Part shown: positions 33,898 to 43,209 of the stretch, one piece after another
How positions within the stretch are numbered: the stretch's first letter is position 1
How the letters are laid out: every line of letters starts with the position of its first letter
Source of the DNA: an uncultured Pelagibacteraceae bacterium
Lineage (GTDB): Bacteria > Pseudomonadota > Alphaproteobacteria > Pelagibacterales > Pelagibacteraceae
DNA: 64,000 bases
Assembly: GCA_902540235.1 (NCBI GenBank)
Contig: CACBLI010000001.1
Location: forward strand, 1 to 64,000
Reading direction: 5' to 3'
Position numbers and translations under genes: made by a program
The notes under the pieces: model-generated
Database searches by the model: none
What the model was told of the DNA's origin: nothing
Seen by the model: the letters and a program-made list of their open reading frames with translations, nothing else

Positions 33898-35837
33898 AAT
33901 CTTTTTTTAATCCTCTGGACTATGGTATCGGCATTTAATCCGAAATGATCGTAAATTTTTTTGTAAGGTGCGCTTTTTCCAAAATCATTGACTCCAAAGT
34001 TTAGTCCTGAGGCACCTGTGTACTTTTTCCAATAATGTGTTTCTGAGGCTTCTATTGAAACAATTAATTCAGTTTCAGATAGGATTTTATTTTTATAATC
34101 TTTATTTTGTTGATCAAATAATTCCTGACAAGGCATTGATATTATTTTGGAATAGATGCCATCTGTGGCCAATTTATGACCCACTTCACAGGCTAAATTA
34201 GTCTCAGATCCAGTTGCTAAGATTGTTACTTTAATGTTCTCTCCAGTTCTAAAAATTTCATAAGCACCGGCAGTGGACTCATTTTTAGACGAACTTTTAA
34301 CCCTTAAAGGATTAATCCCTTGTCTAGTTAAAGCTATCACACTAGGGGTCCTATGACTTTTAATTGCTAATTGCCAGCATTCAAAAGTTTCGATCGTATC
34401 TGCTGGTCTAAATACATTCAAATTTGGAATAGATCTTAAACTTGTCAATTGTTCGATTGGTTGATGAGTTGGACCGTCCTCACCTAAGCCAATGGAGTCA
34501 TGAGTAAAAACATAAATTACTCTTTGTTTCATCATTGCTGCTAATCTTATTGATGGTTTACAGTAATCACTAAATATTAAAAATGTACCTCCATAAGGAA
34601 TTAAATTGCTATGTAACGCTATTCCATTCATTATTCCACACATTGCATGTTCTCTAACGCCATAGTGAATATAGTTTCCAGAAAAGTCTTCAGATTTAAT
34701 AATTTTATGATCTTTGGTCTTTGTATTGTTTGAACCTGCCAAATCAGCTGAACCACCTATTACATTTGGAAGTTTTGTTAGAACATTTAAAAACATCTCA
34801 GACGATTTCCTTGTTGCCATTGGCTTTGGGTTTTTTAAAAAATCATTCGTTATTTTTTTAATTAAGTTTTTTAATGAGCTTAAGTTTTTAAAACTAGACA
34901 AAACTTTTTTATATTTAATTTCATATCTTTTAGCTTTTAGTAAGGATTTTTCTCCAATTTTTTTCCATTCATTTAACAATTCTTCAGGTATCTTGAAAGG
35001 CTCATAATTCCACTTAAGTTTTTTTCTAACTAATTTGATTTCATCCTCACCTAAAGGACTTCCATGCGATGAAGCTTTACCGCTTTTGTTTGGAGAACCA
35101 TAACCAATTTTTGTCTTACAAGAGATTGCAATTGGTTTATTAGTTTTTTGAGCTTTCTTTAATGCACTCGAAATTTCTTTATAATTATGACCATTAACTT
35201 TTAAATAATTCCAACCGTAACTCTTAAATCTCTTCTCATGATTATCTGAAACTGCTAAGTTAGTTGGGCCGTCAATAGATATAGAATTATTATCAAATAA
35301 AAGAATAAGATTTTTTAATTTTAAATGGCCTGCCAAACTTAAAGCTTCATGACTTATTCCCTCCATTAAGCATCCATCACTAGCTAATACATATGTTTTG
35401 TGGTTTATAATTTTTTTTCCAAGTTTTTTTTTCAAAATCTCTTCTGATATTGCGAAACCAACAGCATTAGATATTCCTTGTCCAAGTGGACCAGTCGTTG
35501 TTTCTATCCCAGTGTTGGGGTGGTATTCTGGGTGACCAGCACAAATACAATTTAGCTGCCTAAAATTCTTAATATCATTTAAAGAGACACTTTTATAACC
35601 AGTTAAATATAATAGACTATAAAGCAACATCGATCCATGACCTGCAGATAGCACAAACCGGTCTCTGTTAATCCAATTAGGATTTTTAGGATTAAAACTC
35701 AAAAAATCTTTAAATAAAACTGTTGCTACATCTGCCATTCCCATAGGCATTCCTGGGTGTCCAGAATTAGCTTTCTGAACAGCATCAATTGACAAAAATC
35801 TGATACAATTGGCTAAATCTCTATATTGTTTGCTCAA
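33894..35837 (-). CDS. tkt: Transketolase
   Basis: A 647-residue thiamine-diphosphate enzyme. It shows SGHPGMPMG near residue 26, the ThDP motif region [28 protein letters not shown] and, in the pyrimidine domain, YGVREHAM and [16 protein letters not shown]. It moves two-carbon units in the pentose phosphate pathway. The start is TTG at 35837 with AGGA at a fitting distance upstream; no ATG lies nearby in frame. It is first in the minus-strand operon and its promoter should lie in 35838-35891. Confidence 0.95.
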   Translation of the reverse strand: MSKQYRDLANCIRFLSIDAVQKANSGHPGMPMGMADVATVLFKDFLSFNPKNPNWINRDRFVLSAGHGSMLLYSLLYLTGYKSVSLNDIKNFRQLNCICAGHPEYHPNTGIETTTGPLGQGISNAVGFAISEEILKKKLGKKIINHKTYVLASDGCLMEGISHEALSLAGHLKLKNLILLFDNNSISIDGPTNLAVSDNHEKRFKSYGWNYLKVNGHNYKEISSALKKAQKTNKPIAISCKTKIGYGSPNKSGKASSHGSPLGEDEIKLVRKKLKWNYEPFKIPEELLNEWKKIGEKSLLKAKRYEIKYKKVLSSFKNLSSLKNLIKKITNDFLKNPKPMATRKSSEMFLNVLTKLPNVIGGSADLAGSNNTKTKDHKIIKSEDFSGNYIHYGVREHAMCGIMNGIALHSNLIPYGGTFLIFSDYCKPSIRLAAMMKQRVIYVFTHDSIGLGEDGPTHQPIEQLTSLRSIPNLNVFRPADTIETFECWQLAIKSHRTPSVIALTRQGINPLRVKSSSKNESTAGAYEIFRTGENIKVTILATGSETNLACEVGHKLATDGIYSKIISMPCQELFDQQNKDYKNKILSETELIVSIEASETHYWKKYTGASGLNFGVNDFGKSAPYKKIYDHFGLNADTIVQRIKKRL

Positions 35838-35891
35838 AAATTATCCTGTCTAGACTAAGAAGATTCAATTTAATAATATAAATATATATAT

Positions 35892-36215
35892 ATGAATTCT
35901 GTAATCGAAAAAGAAAAAAAATTAACTTTAGCGTTAACAAAATTAAAAAATTTAAATTATAAAAATTCAAATATAAAAAAAAACATAGAAGATTTAGATG
36001 AACAGAAAAATCAATTACAAATTGAAAAACAAGAATTAGAGGAAAAATACAAAAGATTACTTTATGACTATAATAGTTTAAACGGTAGATTGAACGAATT
36101 AAAGAATCAGGAGAAAAAGGATATAAAAAAACAAGAGCAATTTTCTCAAAAAATTGATGAATTAAATCAAGAAACAGATAATTTATTAAGTGAATTTGAT
36201 AAATGGCAAACGTAA
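35892..36215 (+). CDS. Coiled-coil protein, DUF4164-like
   Basis: A 107-residue protein that is nearly all charged helix with heptad spacing, without membrane segments or cysteines. Small coiled-coil proteins of this type (DUF4164-like) sit directly before zapA in alphaproteobacteria. Its last codons overlap the zapA start by 13 bases, so it is likely to work with ZapA at the division site. No catalytic function is expected. It is divergent from tkt with a 54-base A/T-rich gap that must hold both promoters. Confidence 0.65.
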   Translation: MNSVIEKEKKLTLALTKLKNLNYKNSNIKKNIEDLDEQKNQLQIEKQELEEKYKRLLYDYNSLNGRLNELKNQEKKDIKKQEQFSQKIDELNQETDNLLSEFDKWQT

Positions 36216-36649
36216 GTATTAAATTTAATGGAAAAGAGTTTTTATTGTCTTGCGATGATGGTCAAGAGGAACATCTTGAGGAATTATTAATACAGATCAA
36301 TCGAAAATTTAATGAACTTAAAAATGATCTAGGAAATCTTGGAGAAAATAAGCTTCTGTTAATTACGGCAGTCAAAGTAATGGATGAATACCATGAAACG
36401 AAAAAAAAAGTTGAACAAAAAAAAGATGAATTAAAAAATCTTTCAGATAAATTTAAAGAATTAAAATCGTTAATTTATGAATACAGAGATAAAAAAGAAG
36501 AAGAGATAGTACAGATAAAAAAAAATCATACTCAACTTAAAAATGAAATTGAACAAAATCAAAAAAACTATGAAAAATTAATAGATGAAGCTGCGAATGA
36601 AATCTCAAGTTTTGTTGAAAAAGCAAGTCTAGAGGATTTATCCAAATAA
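36203..36649 (+). CDS. zapA: Cell division protein ZapA
   Basis: A 148-residue protein whose first half carries the ZapA fold: VSIKFNGKEFLLSCDDGQEEHL, then NKLLLITAVKVMDEYHE. The second half is a long coiled coil, making it longer than the about 100 residues of enterobacterial ZapA. ZapA cross-links FtsZ filaments at midcell. Only six bases separate it from the cyclo-ligase gene, so the 6S RNA gene often found at this place in other bacteria is absent here. Confidence 0.85.
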   Translation: MANVSIKFNGKEFLLSCDDGQEEHLEELLIQINRKFNELKNDLGNLGENKLLLITAVKVMDEYHETKKKVEQKKDELKNLSDKFKELKSLIYEYRDKKEEEIVQIKKNHTQLKNEIEQNQKNYEKLIDEAANEISSFVEKASLEDLSK

Positions 36650-36655
36650 GACCCT

Positions 36656-37204
36656 GTGAATAAGTCAGAAATAAGAAAAAAAATATTAAAGATAAGGAAA
36701 ATTAATTATCATAAAAATAAAAAAATTAATTTTGAACCTTTATTAAAAATTTTGAGAAAATCAAAAGTAACTGGTAAAGTTATTGGAGGATATTATCCAT
36801 ACAATTATGAAGTTGATACTATAGAAATTTTCAAAGAACTAGAAAAATTTAATTATCGTTTATCATTACCAAAGATTAGAAAAAATTACCAAATGGACTT
36901 TTTTCAGTGGTCAACAAAAGATCCATTAGAAATAAATAAGTTTGGTATACCTGAACCTGTCTCAGATATAATAAAGTTACCAAATATTTTATTAGTACCT
37001 TTAGTTGCCTTTGATAAAAATCGAAACAGAATTGGTTATGGTGGTGGATTTTATGATAGGTATATCAAAAAATTAAAAAAAAAGAAAAAGATTTTAACAA
37101 TAGGTCTGGCTTACTCTTTTCAAAAAATTAAAAAAGTACCAATTACTAAAAATGATATTCAATTAGATTTTATATTAACAAATATTTTTAAAGGTAAAAA
37201 TTAA
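36656..37204 (+). CDS. fthC: 5-formyltetrahydrofolate cyclo-ligase
   Basis: A 182-residue enzyme starting at GTG. It has KSEIRKKILKIRK at the front, GGYYPYNYEVDT, PLVAFDKNRNRIGYGGGFYDRY with the ATP/folate-binding glycine loop, and a closing IQLDFILTN. It uses ATP to turn 5-formyl-THF into 5,10-methenyl-THF. Linkage with zapA is common in proteobacteria. Its stop overlaps the following ATG (TAATG). Confidence 0.93.
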   Translation: MNKSEIRKKILKIRKINYHKNKKINFEPLLKILRKSKVTGKVIGGYYPYNYEVDTIEIFKELEKFNYRLSLPKIRKNYQMDFFQWSTKDPLEINKFGIPEPVSDIIKLPNILLVPLVAFDKNRNRIGYGGGFYDRYIKKLKKKKKILTIGLAYSFQKIKKVPITKNDIQLDFILTNIFKGKN

Positions 37205-38010
37205 TGAGAATATTATTTTTAGGTGATGTAGTTGGGATTTCTGGCTGCTCTAAAATTATGAACAATCTACTTGATCAAATTAAAATAAATAATATTGATT
37301 TCGTAATTGTAAATGGTGAAAACGCTGCAGAAGCTGGAGTAGGTTTAACAAAAGAAATATGTGAAGATTTTTTTAAATGCGGTGTTGATGTAATTACAAC
37401 GGGAAATCATGTTTGGGATCAGAAAGAAATTATGAATTATATTGATAAAGAAAACAGGTTGTTAAGGCCAAAAAATTTATTTGAACCTGCGCCTGGATCA
37501 GGATTTAAGATTTTCAACACTAAAAATGATATTAAAGTCGGTGTGCTTAATTTAATGGGAAATGTTTTCATGAAAAAATGTGATGATGTTTTTGAAACCT
37601 CAAAAAAATTTTTAAAAGCGTTTAAATTAAAAAAGGACTATGATTTACTTGTAGTTGATTTTCATGGAGAAATTACGAGTGAAAAAAATGCAATTGGCCA
37701 TTTTTTTGATGGTAAAGCTACCTTAGTAGTTGGAACCCATACCCATATACCAACAAACGATGCAAGAGTATTAAATAATGGAACTGCTTTTCAAACAGAT
37801 GCAGGAATGTGTGGTGATTATGATTCGGTTATTGGAATGAATAAATATAATTCATTGAATAGATTTATGAAAAAAGACTCAGTTAAACACTTTCCAGCAA
37901 AAGGTGATGCTACTTTAAGTGGTGTAATTGTTGATTGTGACTTAGAAACTGGGCTCGCTTCAAAAATAAAAAGTTATATTTATGGAGATCTATTAAAAAA
38001 TAAAATATAA
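37204..38010 (+). CDS. YmdB-family metallophosphoesterase
   Basis: A 268-residue protein with FLGDVVGISG at the N-terminus, NGENAAEAGVGLT, TTGNHVWDQKE, VDFHGEITSEK and VGTHTHIPTNDA, the metal-ligand series of the TIGR00282/YmdB family. Bacillus YmdB is a cyclic-nucleotide phosphodiesterase that affects biofilm and RNA turnover; the proteobacterial role is unclear. It lies between the folate gene and yebC, a usual alphaproteobacterial order. Confidence 0.9.
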   Translation: MRILFLGDVVGISGCSKIMNNLLDQIKINNIDFVIVNGENAAEAGVGLTKEICEDFFKCGVDVITTGNHVWDQKEIMNYIDKENRLLRPKNLFEPAPGSGFKIFNTKNDIKVGVLNLMGNVFMKKCDDVFETSKKFLKAFKLKKDYDLLVVDFHGEITSEKNAIGHFFDGKATLVVGTHTHIPTNDARVLNNGTAFQTDAGMCGDYDSVIGMNKYNSLNRFMKKDSVKHFPAKGDATLSGVIVDCDLETGLASKIKSYIYGDLLKNKI

Positions 38011-38013
38011 TTT

Positions 38014-38736
38014 ATGGCAGGTCATTCACATTGGGCAGGTATTAAACACAAAAAGGGTAAAGCTGATAAACAAAGATCTAAAATTTTTTCAAAATTATCT
38101 AAAGAAATAACTGTGGCAGCAAAGCTTGGAGATAAAGACCCAGGTATGAATCCAAGATTGAGATCTGCAATACAGGCAGCTAGGTCTGCAAATATGCCTA
38201 AAGACAATATTGAGAGAGCAATTGATAAATCCTCATCAAACACAGAATTGAACTTTGAAAGTATAAGATATGAAGGCTTCGGACCGGAAAAAATTGCAGT
38301 TATTGTTGAAACTCTCACTAATAATAAAAATAGAACCGCATCAAATATAAGAACTATTTTTCAAAAAGCTGGTGGGAGCCTTGGTACCCAAGGTTCTGCT
38401 TCACATAATTTTAGTCAGTTAGGTATAATTAAAATAGATGTAAAAGAGGTATCCGAGGAACGTATTCTTGAATTAGCTATTGAAGCTGGTGCAAATGAAT
38501 GTAAGTCAAACTCTAAATTTCATGAAATTCAATGTTCGATCAATGATATTTATAATATAAAAAAAAAACTAGAGGAAGAAATAACAAACTTTATATCCAC
38601 AGATATAGAATGGATCCCTTTGACCAAGGTTAAGCCTCCAAAAGAAAAAAATGAGGTTTTGATTAATTTTTTTATGTCATTAGAGGATGATGATGATGTA
38701 CAAAATGTTTATTCAAACGTAGAATTTAAGAATTAG
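38014..38736 (+). CDS. yebC: YebC/PmpR-family protein
   Basis: A 240-residue protein starting MAGHSHWAGIKHKKGKADK, with RLRSAIQAARSANMPKDNIERAI and YEGFGPEKIAVIVE, the standard YebC/TACO1 sequence. Family members act as transcription regulators or help translation through proline-rich stretches. It precedes a ruvC-like gene, as in most proteobacteria. Confidence 0.95.
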   Translation: MAGHSHWAGIKHKKGKADKQRSKIFSKLSKEITVAAKLGDKDPGMNPRLRSAIQAARSANMPKDNIERAIDKSSSNTELNFESIRYEGFGPEKIAVIVETLTNNKNRTASNIRTIFQKAGGSLGTQGSASHNFSQLGIIKIDVKEVSEERILELAIEAGANECKSNSKFHEIQCSINDIYNIKKKLEEEITNFISTDIEWIPLTKVKPPKEKNEVLINFFMSLEDDDDVQNVYSNVEFKN

Positions 38737-38739
38737 ACT

Positions 38740-39234
38740 ATGCTAATTATTGGAATAGACCCTGGAATATCTGGTTCGATTTGTTTTTTTGAAAATGGTA
38801 AAATTATTGATGTAGTCGAAATGCCTACAATGACAGAAGGAAAAAAGAATAAAAGACAAGTAAATGGATCTCAGATTTATAATGAGATTTCAAAAAGAAT
38901 TAGCAAATTTGAAAATCATAAGATCAGAGTTGTAATCGAACAAGTCTCAGCTATGCCAGGTCAAGGTGTTACAAGTATGTTTAATTTTGGTCAATCATTT
39001 GGAATTTTAAAAGGTATTTGTTCCTCAATGCAGTTACCAATGTATTTTGTAAGGCCAGCTAAATGGAAAAAACATTTTAATTTAATAAATTCTCAAAAAG
39101 ATGCCAGCAGAACTAAAGCTATTGAGATATTTCCTTATTTTTCACAACAATTATCGAAAAAAAAAGATTCAAATAAAGCTGATGCTATTTTAATTTCAAG
39201 CTTTTATTATGAAACCCATAATAAAGAAGATTGA
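38740..39234 (+). CDS. RuvC-like Holliday-junction nuclease, phage-like type
   Basis: A 164-residue RNase H-fold nuclease. Acidic active-site residues are visible as D7 in GIDPG, E67 in VVIEQVSAMPG and D148 in NKADAILIS. The segment GQGVTSMFNFGQSFGILKG and YFVRPAKWKKHF resemble the RuvC-like proteins of phages and plasmids more than E. coli RuvC, and the usual second C-terminal Asp is not in its normal place (D143 is five residues earlier). It sits exactly where ruvC lies after yebC, yet no ruvA or ruvB follows: tolQ begins 52 bases on. It probably resolves recombination junctions, perhaps without RuvAB. Confidence 0.72.
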   Translation: MLIIGIDPGISGSICFFENGKIIDVVEMPTMTEGKKNKRQVNGSQIYNEISKRISKFENHKIRVVIEQVSAMPGQGVTSMFNFGQSFGILKGICSSMQLPMYFVRPAKWKKHFNLINSQKDASRTKAIEIFPYFSQQLSKKKDSNKADAILISSFYYETHNKED

Positions 39235-39286
39235 GATTTAAGAAATTAAGACAAAATCATGACACATTTAAGTGTGAGAAGACATT

Positions 39287-39961
39287 ATGGAAGCTGATAT
39301 CTCTACTCAAGCGGTTGGCCTTGCATCTAGCGCTGACTTTTCTTTGATGAATTTATTTATTAGAGCAGATATTATTGTAAAATCGGTGATCGTTCTTCTA
39401 ATTGTTTGTTCAATTTATTCTTGGGCTGTAATTATTGAAAAATTAAGATTATTTAAAAAAATAAATCAATCCTCTGAAGAATTCGAAAAAAAATTTTGGA
39501 ATTCTAAATCTGCAGAGTCAATGTATAATAGCTTACCAGCAAATCCTGAAGATCCAATGGCTTTAGTTTTTAAAGATGCAATGCAAAATTTACTTAAAAG
39601 AAAATCAAAAACAGATTTAAATACAAGAATGACAACTATGCTAGAAACTGGGATAGAAAAACAAATGTCTAAAATTAGTAAAGGTTTTATATTTTTAGCA
39701 ACGGTAGGCTCAACCGCACCTTTCATTGGATTATTTGGAACAGTTTGGGGTATAATGAATTCATTTCAATCAATTGCAATTTCAAGGAATACAAGTTTAG
39801 CTATTGTTGCTCCTGGTATAGCGGAAGCACTTTTTGCAACTGCTCTTGGATTATTAGCTGCAATACCTGCGGTTATTGCCTATAATAAATTTAATTATGA
39901 CTCTGCAAAATATTCCCAAAGGTTAGAAAATTTTTCAAAAAGATTTTTAACAATAATTTAA
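39287..39961 (+). CDS. tolQ: Tol-Pal system proton channel TolQ
   Basis: A 224-residue inner-membrane protein with three hydrophobic helices in the ExbB/TolQ order: one near residue 30, and two after residue 130. The helix starts GSTAPFIGLFGTVWGIMNSF and IAEALFATALGLLAAIPAV are diagnostic. With TolR it forms the proton-driven motor that energises TolA and keeps the outer membrane attached during division. TolR follows two bases later. Confidence 0.95.
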   Translation: MEADISTQAVGLASSADFSLMNLFIRADIIVKSVIVLLIVCSIYSWAVIIEKLRLFKKINQSSEEFEKKFWNSKSAESMYNSLPANPEDPMALVFKDAMQNLLKRKSKTDLNTRMTTMLETGIEKQMSKISKGFIFLATVGSTAPFIGLFGTVWGIMNSFQSIAISRNTSLAIVAPGIAEALFATALGLLAAIPAVIAYNKFNYDSAKYSQRLENFSKRFLTII

Positions 39962-39963
39962 GG

Positions 39964-40380
39964 ATGGCTTTTAAATTTAATCGTTCAGCAAAAGAGCCTA
40001 TGAGCGAAATAAACGTCACACCTTTTGTAGATGTGATGTTAGTGCTCTTAATTATTTTTATGGTTACTGCTCCTTTATTAACTGTGGGAGTTCAAGTTGA
40101 TTTACCAGAAAGTTCAGCTGACTCTTTACCAGAGGAAACAGAACCTCTAACTTTAACTATAAATTCAAAAGGTGAAATTTTTATTCAAGAGTCTAAAGTT
40201 GAATATGAAAAAATTATCGCAAAAGTTTTAGCAGTTTCAAAAAATAGAACTGACACAAGAATTTATGTAAGAGGTGATAAAACTATAAATTATGGAAGAG
40301 TACTAGAAATTATGGGTCTTTTATCTGGTTCTGGCTTTACCAAAGTAGCGCTTATTTCAGAACCATATAAGGAAAGGTAA
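39964..40380 (+). CDS. tolR: Tol-Pal system protein TolR
   Basis: A 138-residue ExbD/TolR protein: a short cytosolic N-terminus with EINVTPFVDVMLVLLIIFMV, where the Asp in the single helix carries protons, then a periplasmic domain with LPEETEPLTLTINSKGEI and YVRGDKTINYGRVLEIM. It follows tolQ directly and precedes tolA by five bases. Confidence 0.95.
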   Translation: MAFKFNRSAKEPMSEINVTPFVDVMLVLLIIFMVTAPLLTVGVQVDLPESSADSLPEETEPLTLTINSKGEIFIQESKVEYEKIIAKVLAVSKNRTDTRIYVRGDKTINYGRVLEIMGLLSGSGFTKVALISEPYKER

Positions 40381-40385
40381 CTCAA

Positions 40386-41195
40386 TTGAGTAGAAACATA
40401 ATTATATCTTCAGTTTTACATTTATTATTAATTCTGTTTACAGCTATGAGTTTACCTTTTTTAGCAAAAAAACCAATTAACCTACCTCCAATTGTATCAG
40501 TTGAGTTGATACAAATATCAGATAAGTCAAATATTCCTTTCGCACCTAAAGCAAAAAAAATAATTGAAGAGATAAAAGAAAAAGAGGAAAAACTTGTTTC
40601 AGAGCAAGCACCACCTAAAAAAATAAAAAAAGTAAAACCTGACGCTGTTCCAATGCCAGAGGATAATGTTGAGAAGATAAAAAAAATTGAGGAAGATAAA
40701 CAAAATCCAGAAAAAATTGATAACGAGGTTAAGCAAGTTTCGGAATTTGAGAAAAAAGAGTTATTTGACCCTAATAGTATCGCTGCTTTAATAGATAAGT
40801 CTAAAGTAGAGAGAGCCGAGACTTTAAAAAAAACAGACAAGATTACTCAAGATCAAGATAGAAATATTGAAAATACTGGCTTGAGTTTAAGTGAGGAAGA
40901 TGCACTTAAAGCTCAAATTTTTGGATGTTGGAGCATTCCTTTGGGGTTACCTTATAATGAAAACTTGTTAGTGAGAATTAAATTAGAGTTAAAACCTGAT
41001 GGTAGTGTTATAAGTTCAGAAATTTTAGATCATGCTAGAATGAATAAGCCAGGACAGGGATTTTATAAGGTCTTAGCGGAAAGTGCTTTAAGAGCAATAA
41101 AACTTTGCCAACCACTAAGAGTCCCCTCAACAGGATATGAAAGATGGAAAGACTTACAATTGAATTTTGATGCAAGAGAGATGCTAGAAGGTTAA
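40386..41195 (+). CDS. tolA: TolA-like periplasm-spanning protein
   Basis: A 269-residue protein starting at TTG. The N-terminal helix (IIISSVLHLLLILFTAM) anchors it in the inner membrane and includes the Ser-His pair typical of TolA/TonB; residues about 55-160 form a Lys/Glu-rich linker; the last 90 residues fit a TonB/TolA C-terminal domain with a CWSIPLGLPYNENL start and LKPDGSVISSEIL. It is shorter than E. coli TolA (421 residues). Position between tolR and tolB settles the call. Confidence 0.87.
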   Translation: MSRNIIISSVLHLLLILFTAMSLPFLAKKPINLPPIVSVELIQISDKSNIPFAPKAKKIIEEIKEKEEKLVSEQAPPKKIKKVKPDAVPMPEDNVEKIKKIEEDKQNPEKIDNEVKQVSEFEKKELFDPNSIAALIDKSKVERAETLKKTDKITQDQDRNIENTGLSLSEEDALKAQIFGCWSIPLGLPYNENLLVRIKLELKPDGSVISSEILDHARMNKPGQGFYKVLAESALRAIKLCQPLRVPSTGYERWKDLQLNFDAREMLEG

Positions 41196-41203
41196 AATAC
41201 TTT

Positions 41204-42544
41204 ATGATAAGAAAATTAATTCTACTTTTTTTGGTTTTTTTCCCGTCAAACACATATGGTTTAATTAAAGTTGATATTACAAGAGGTAATTTAGATCCTC
41301 TTCCACTAGCAGTTTCTCCTTTAGCAATAGATATTGAGTCAAAAAATAAATTTAAAAAAATTTTAAATAAACAAGATATTGGATCTGAAATATCGATAAT
41401 TGTAGAACGAAACCTTAAAACCTCAGGATTATTTAATCCCCTAAATAAAGAAGCATTTTTACAAAAACCAGACATTGCAAATTTAAAACCTAGATTTGAA
41501 GATTGGAAATTAATTAAAGCTCAGGCATTAATAACAGGCAAGGTCAACTTTGTTGATGAAAAACTAAGAGTTGAATTTAGGTTGTGGGATATTTTAGCTG
41601 GAAGAGAAATGATGGCGCTAGCGTTTACAACAGTGCCAACCAACTGGAGAAGAGTTGGACATATAATTTCAGATAAAGTCTATGAAAGATTAACAGGAGA
41701 AAAAGGTTATTTTGATACCAGGATTATTTATGTTGCTGAAGAGGGGCCAAAAACACAAAGAGTAAAAAAGCTAGCAATCATGGATCAAGATGGTTTTAAT
41801 AATAAATTTTTAACACTTGGAAATGAATTAGTTTTAACTCCAAGATTTAATAAAACAAGTCAGTTGGTAACATATCTTTCGTACTTCAGAAATCTTCCAA
41901 GAGTTTATTTACTTGATATAGAAACGGGCACCCAAGAAGTGGTAGGAGATTTTCCTGGAATGACGTTCGCACCAAGATTTTCTCCTGATGGAAAAAAAAT
42001 TATTATGAGTTTTGCTAAAGACGGAAATTCTGATATTTATACAATGGACTTAGAAAGTAGAGTAGTTGATCGTATTACAAATCATCCTTCAATTGATACT
42101 TCGCCGTCTTATTCTCCTGACGGTAAATTTATCTCTTTCAACTCAGATAGAAGTGGTTATCAACAAATTTATGTTATGGATAGTAACGGAAAAAATGTAA
42201 AAAGAATCTCATTTGGGAAGGGACTTTATGGAACTCCTGTTTGGTCCCCTAGAGGAGATCTGATTGCTTTTACTAAATTACATAAAGGTAAATTTTATAT
42301 TGGTGTTATGAGAACGGATGGGTCTGGGGAAAGATTACTAACAGAAAATTTTTATCAGGAGGCACCATCTTGGTCCCCTAATGGTAGAGTTTTAATTTTT
42401 TATCGTGAGACAAAAACTAATGATGAAGGCAAGGGTTTCTCTGCTAAATTGTGGTCTATAGACCTTACAGGCTATAATGAGCGTGAGGTTAAGACACCAA
42501 CTGATGCCTCAGACCCATCTTGGTCATCTTTATTAAGTAATTAG
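41204..42544 (+). CDS. tolB: Tol-Pal system protein TolB
   Basis: A 446-residue periplasmic protein with an N-terminal signal sequence (LILLFLVFFPSNTYG, probable cut after residue 19 or so). An N-terminal domain is followed by a beta-propeller with repeated blades such as FSPDGKKIIMSF, YSPDGKFISFNSD and WSPRGDLIAFTK. It docks with Pal in the periplasm. The gene is followed by a 103-base gap with its own promoter for pal. Confidence 0.95.
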   Translation: MIRKLILLFLVFFPSNTYGLIKVDITRGNLDPLPLAVSPLAIDIESKNKFKKILNKQDIGSEISIIVERNLKTSGLFNPLNKEAFLQKPDIANLKPRFEDWKLIKAQALITGKVNFVDEKLRVEFRLWDILAGREMMALAFTTVPTNWRRVGHIISDKVYERLTGEKGYFDTRIIYVAEEGPKTQRVKKLAIMDQDGFNNKFLTLGNELVLTPRFNKTSQLVTYLSYFRNLPRVYLLDIETGTQEVVGDFPGMTFAPRFSPDGKKIIMSFAKDGNSDIYTMDLESRVVDRITNHPSIDTSPSYSPDGKFISFNSDRSGYQQIYVMDSNGKNVKRISFGKGLYGTPVWSPRGDLIAFTKLHKGKFYIGVMRTDGSGERLLTENFYQEAPSWSPNGRVLIFYRETKTNDEGKGFSAKLWSIDLTGYNEREVKTPTDASDPSWSSLLSN

Positions 42545-42576
42545 ATAAATTAAGTTAGTTAATTAGATAAATTAGC

Positions 42577-42605
42577 TTGATTTTTAGACTTGAAACATCT
42601 ATCTA
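42577..42605 (+). promoter_or_regulatory. Probable pal promoter
   Basis: TTGATT at 42577-42582 and TATCTA at 42600-42605 are 17 bases apart, with TCTAAT overlapping the latter as an alternative -10. They lie in the tolB-pal gap, so pal may be expressed beyond the level of the tol genes. A strong ribosome-binding site, AAGGAG at 42638-42643, precedes the pal ATG by four bases; few genes in the window have one as good. Confidence 0.45.
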
Positions 42606-42647
42606 ATTGTGGAAGATTAAATTTAAGCAAATTGTTCAAGGAGTTTT

Positions 42648-43127
42648 ATGAAATTTAACAAAATTTTGAAAAATGCACTTTTAATTATTGTTGCATGTTT
42701 AGCACTATCTGCTTGTGCAACTAAAAAAGCAGGAACAGGTCAAATGCAAGGGGATGTTTATACTGGCAAAGACACAGTTGAATATTTAGCTTCAGGTGTT
42801 CCAGACAGAGTGTTTTTTGCTACCAACGAATCTGTTTTAACAACAGCATCGAGAGAAACTTTAAGAAAACAGGCTGCGTGGTTAAGAAAAAATTCAAAAA
42901 TAAATATTGTTTTAGAAGGTCATGCTGATGAAAGAGGTACAAGAGAGTATAACTTGGCTTTAGGCGAAAGAAGAGCTAATGCTGCGAAAGACTACCTTAT
43001 GACGTATGGTGTCTCATCAGATAGAATTTCAGTTTTGAGTTATGGTAAAGAGAGACCTGTAGATTCAGGATCTAATCCACTATCATGGTCTAAAAATAGA
43101 AGATCAGTTACCGTAAAAGCTAATTAA
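42648..43127 (+). CDS. pal: Peptidoglycan-associated lipoprotein Pal
   Basis: A 159-residue lipoprotein. The signal peptide ends in the lipobox LSAC with Cys23 as lipid site; the OmpA-like domain carries VFFATNESVLT, LEGHADERGTREYNLALGERRA and SYGKERPVD, the peptidoglycan-binding series with its conserved Asp and Arg. It links the outer membrane to the wall and to TolB. A strong terminator follows directly. Confidence 0.96.
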   Translation: MKFNKILKNALLIIVACLALSACATKKAGTGQMQGDVYTGKDTVEYLASGVPDRVFFATNESVLTTASRETLRKQAAWLRKNSKINIVLEGHADERGTREYNLALGERRANAAKDYLMTYGVSSDRISVLSYGKERPVDSGSNPLSWSKNRRSVTVKAN

Positions 43128-43145
43128 CGAAATCTACATTTAATA

Positions 43146-43179
43146 GACCCCTTGGTTAAATCCTAGGGGTCTTTTTTTT
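43146..43179 (+). terminator. Rho-independent terminator after pal
   Basis: GACCCCT at 43146-43152 pairs with AGGGGTC at 43165-43171, followed by eight T. The G+C-rich stem stands out in this A+T-rich sequence and is the clearest intrinsic terminator in the window. Confidence 0.9.
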
Positions 43180-43209
43180 GCCATCATTATCTTTATTTAT
43201 TTATTTAAG

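Noticed and set aside
34714-35007. Plus-strand frame of 97 residues opposite tkt
   Set aside because: It is the antisense of transketolase and has no independent start signal or known motif.
36650-36655. Possible 6S RNA gene between zapA and the cyclo-ligase
   Set aside because: Only six bases separate the two genes, so no RNA gene can lie between them.
38740-39234. Interpretation as part of an integrated phage
   Set aside because: The RuvC-like gene stands alone between yebC and tolQ, with no other viral gene nearby, so replacement of a core gene is the better reading.
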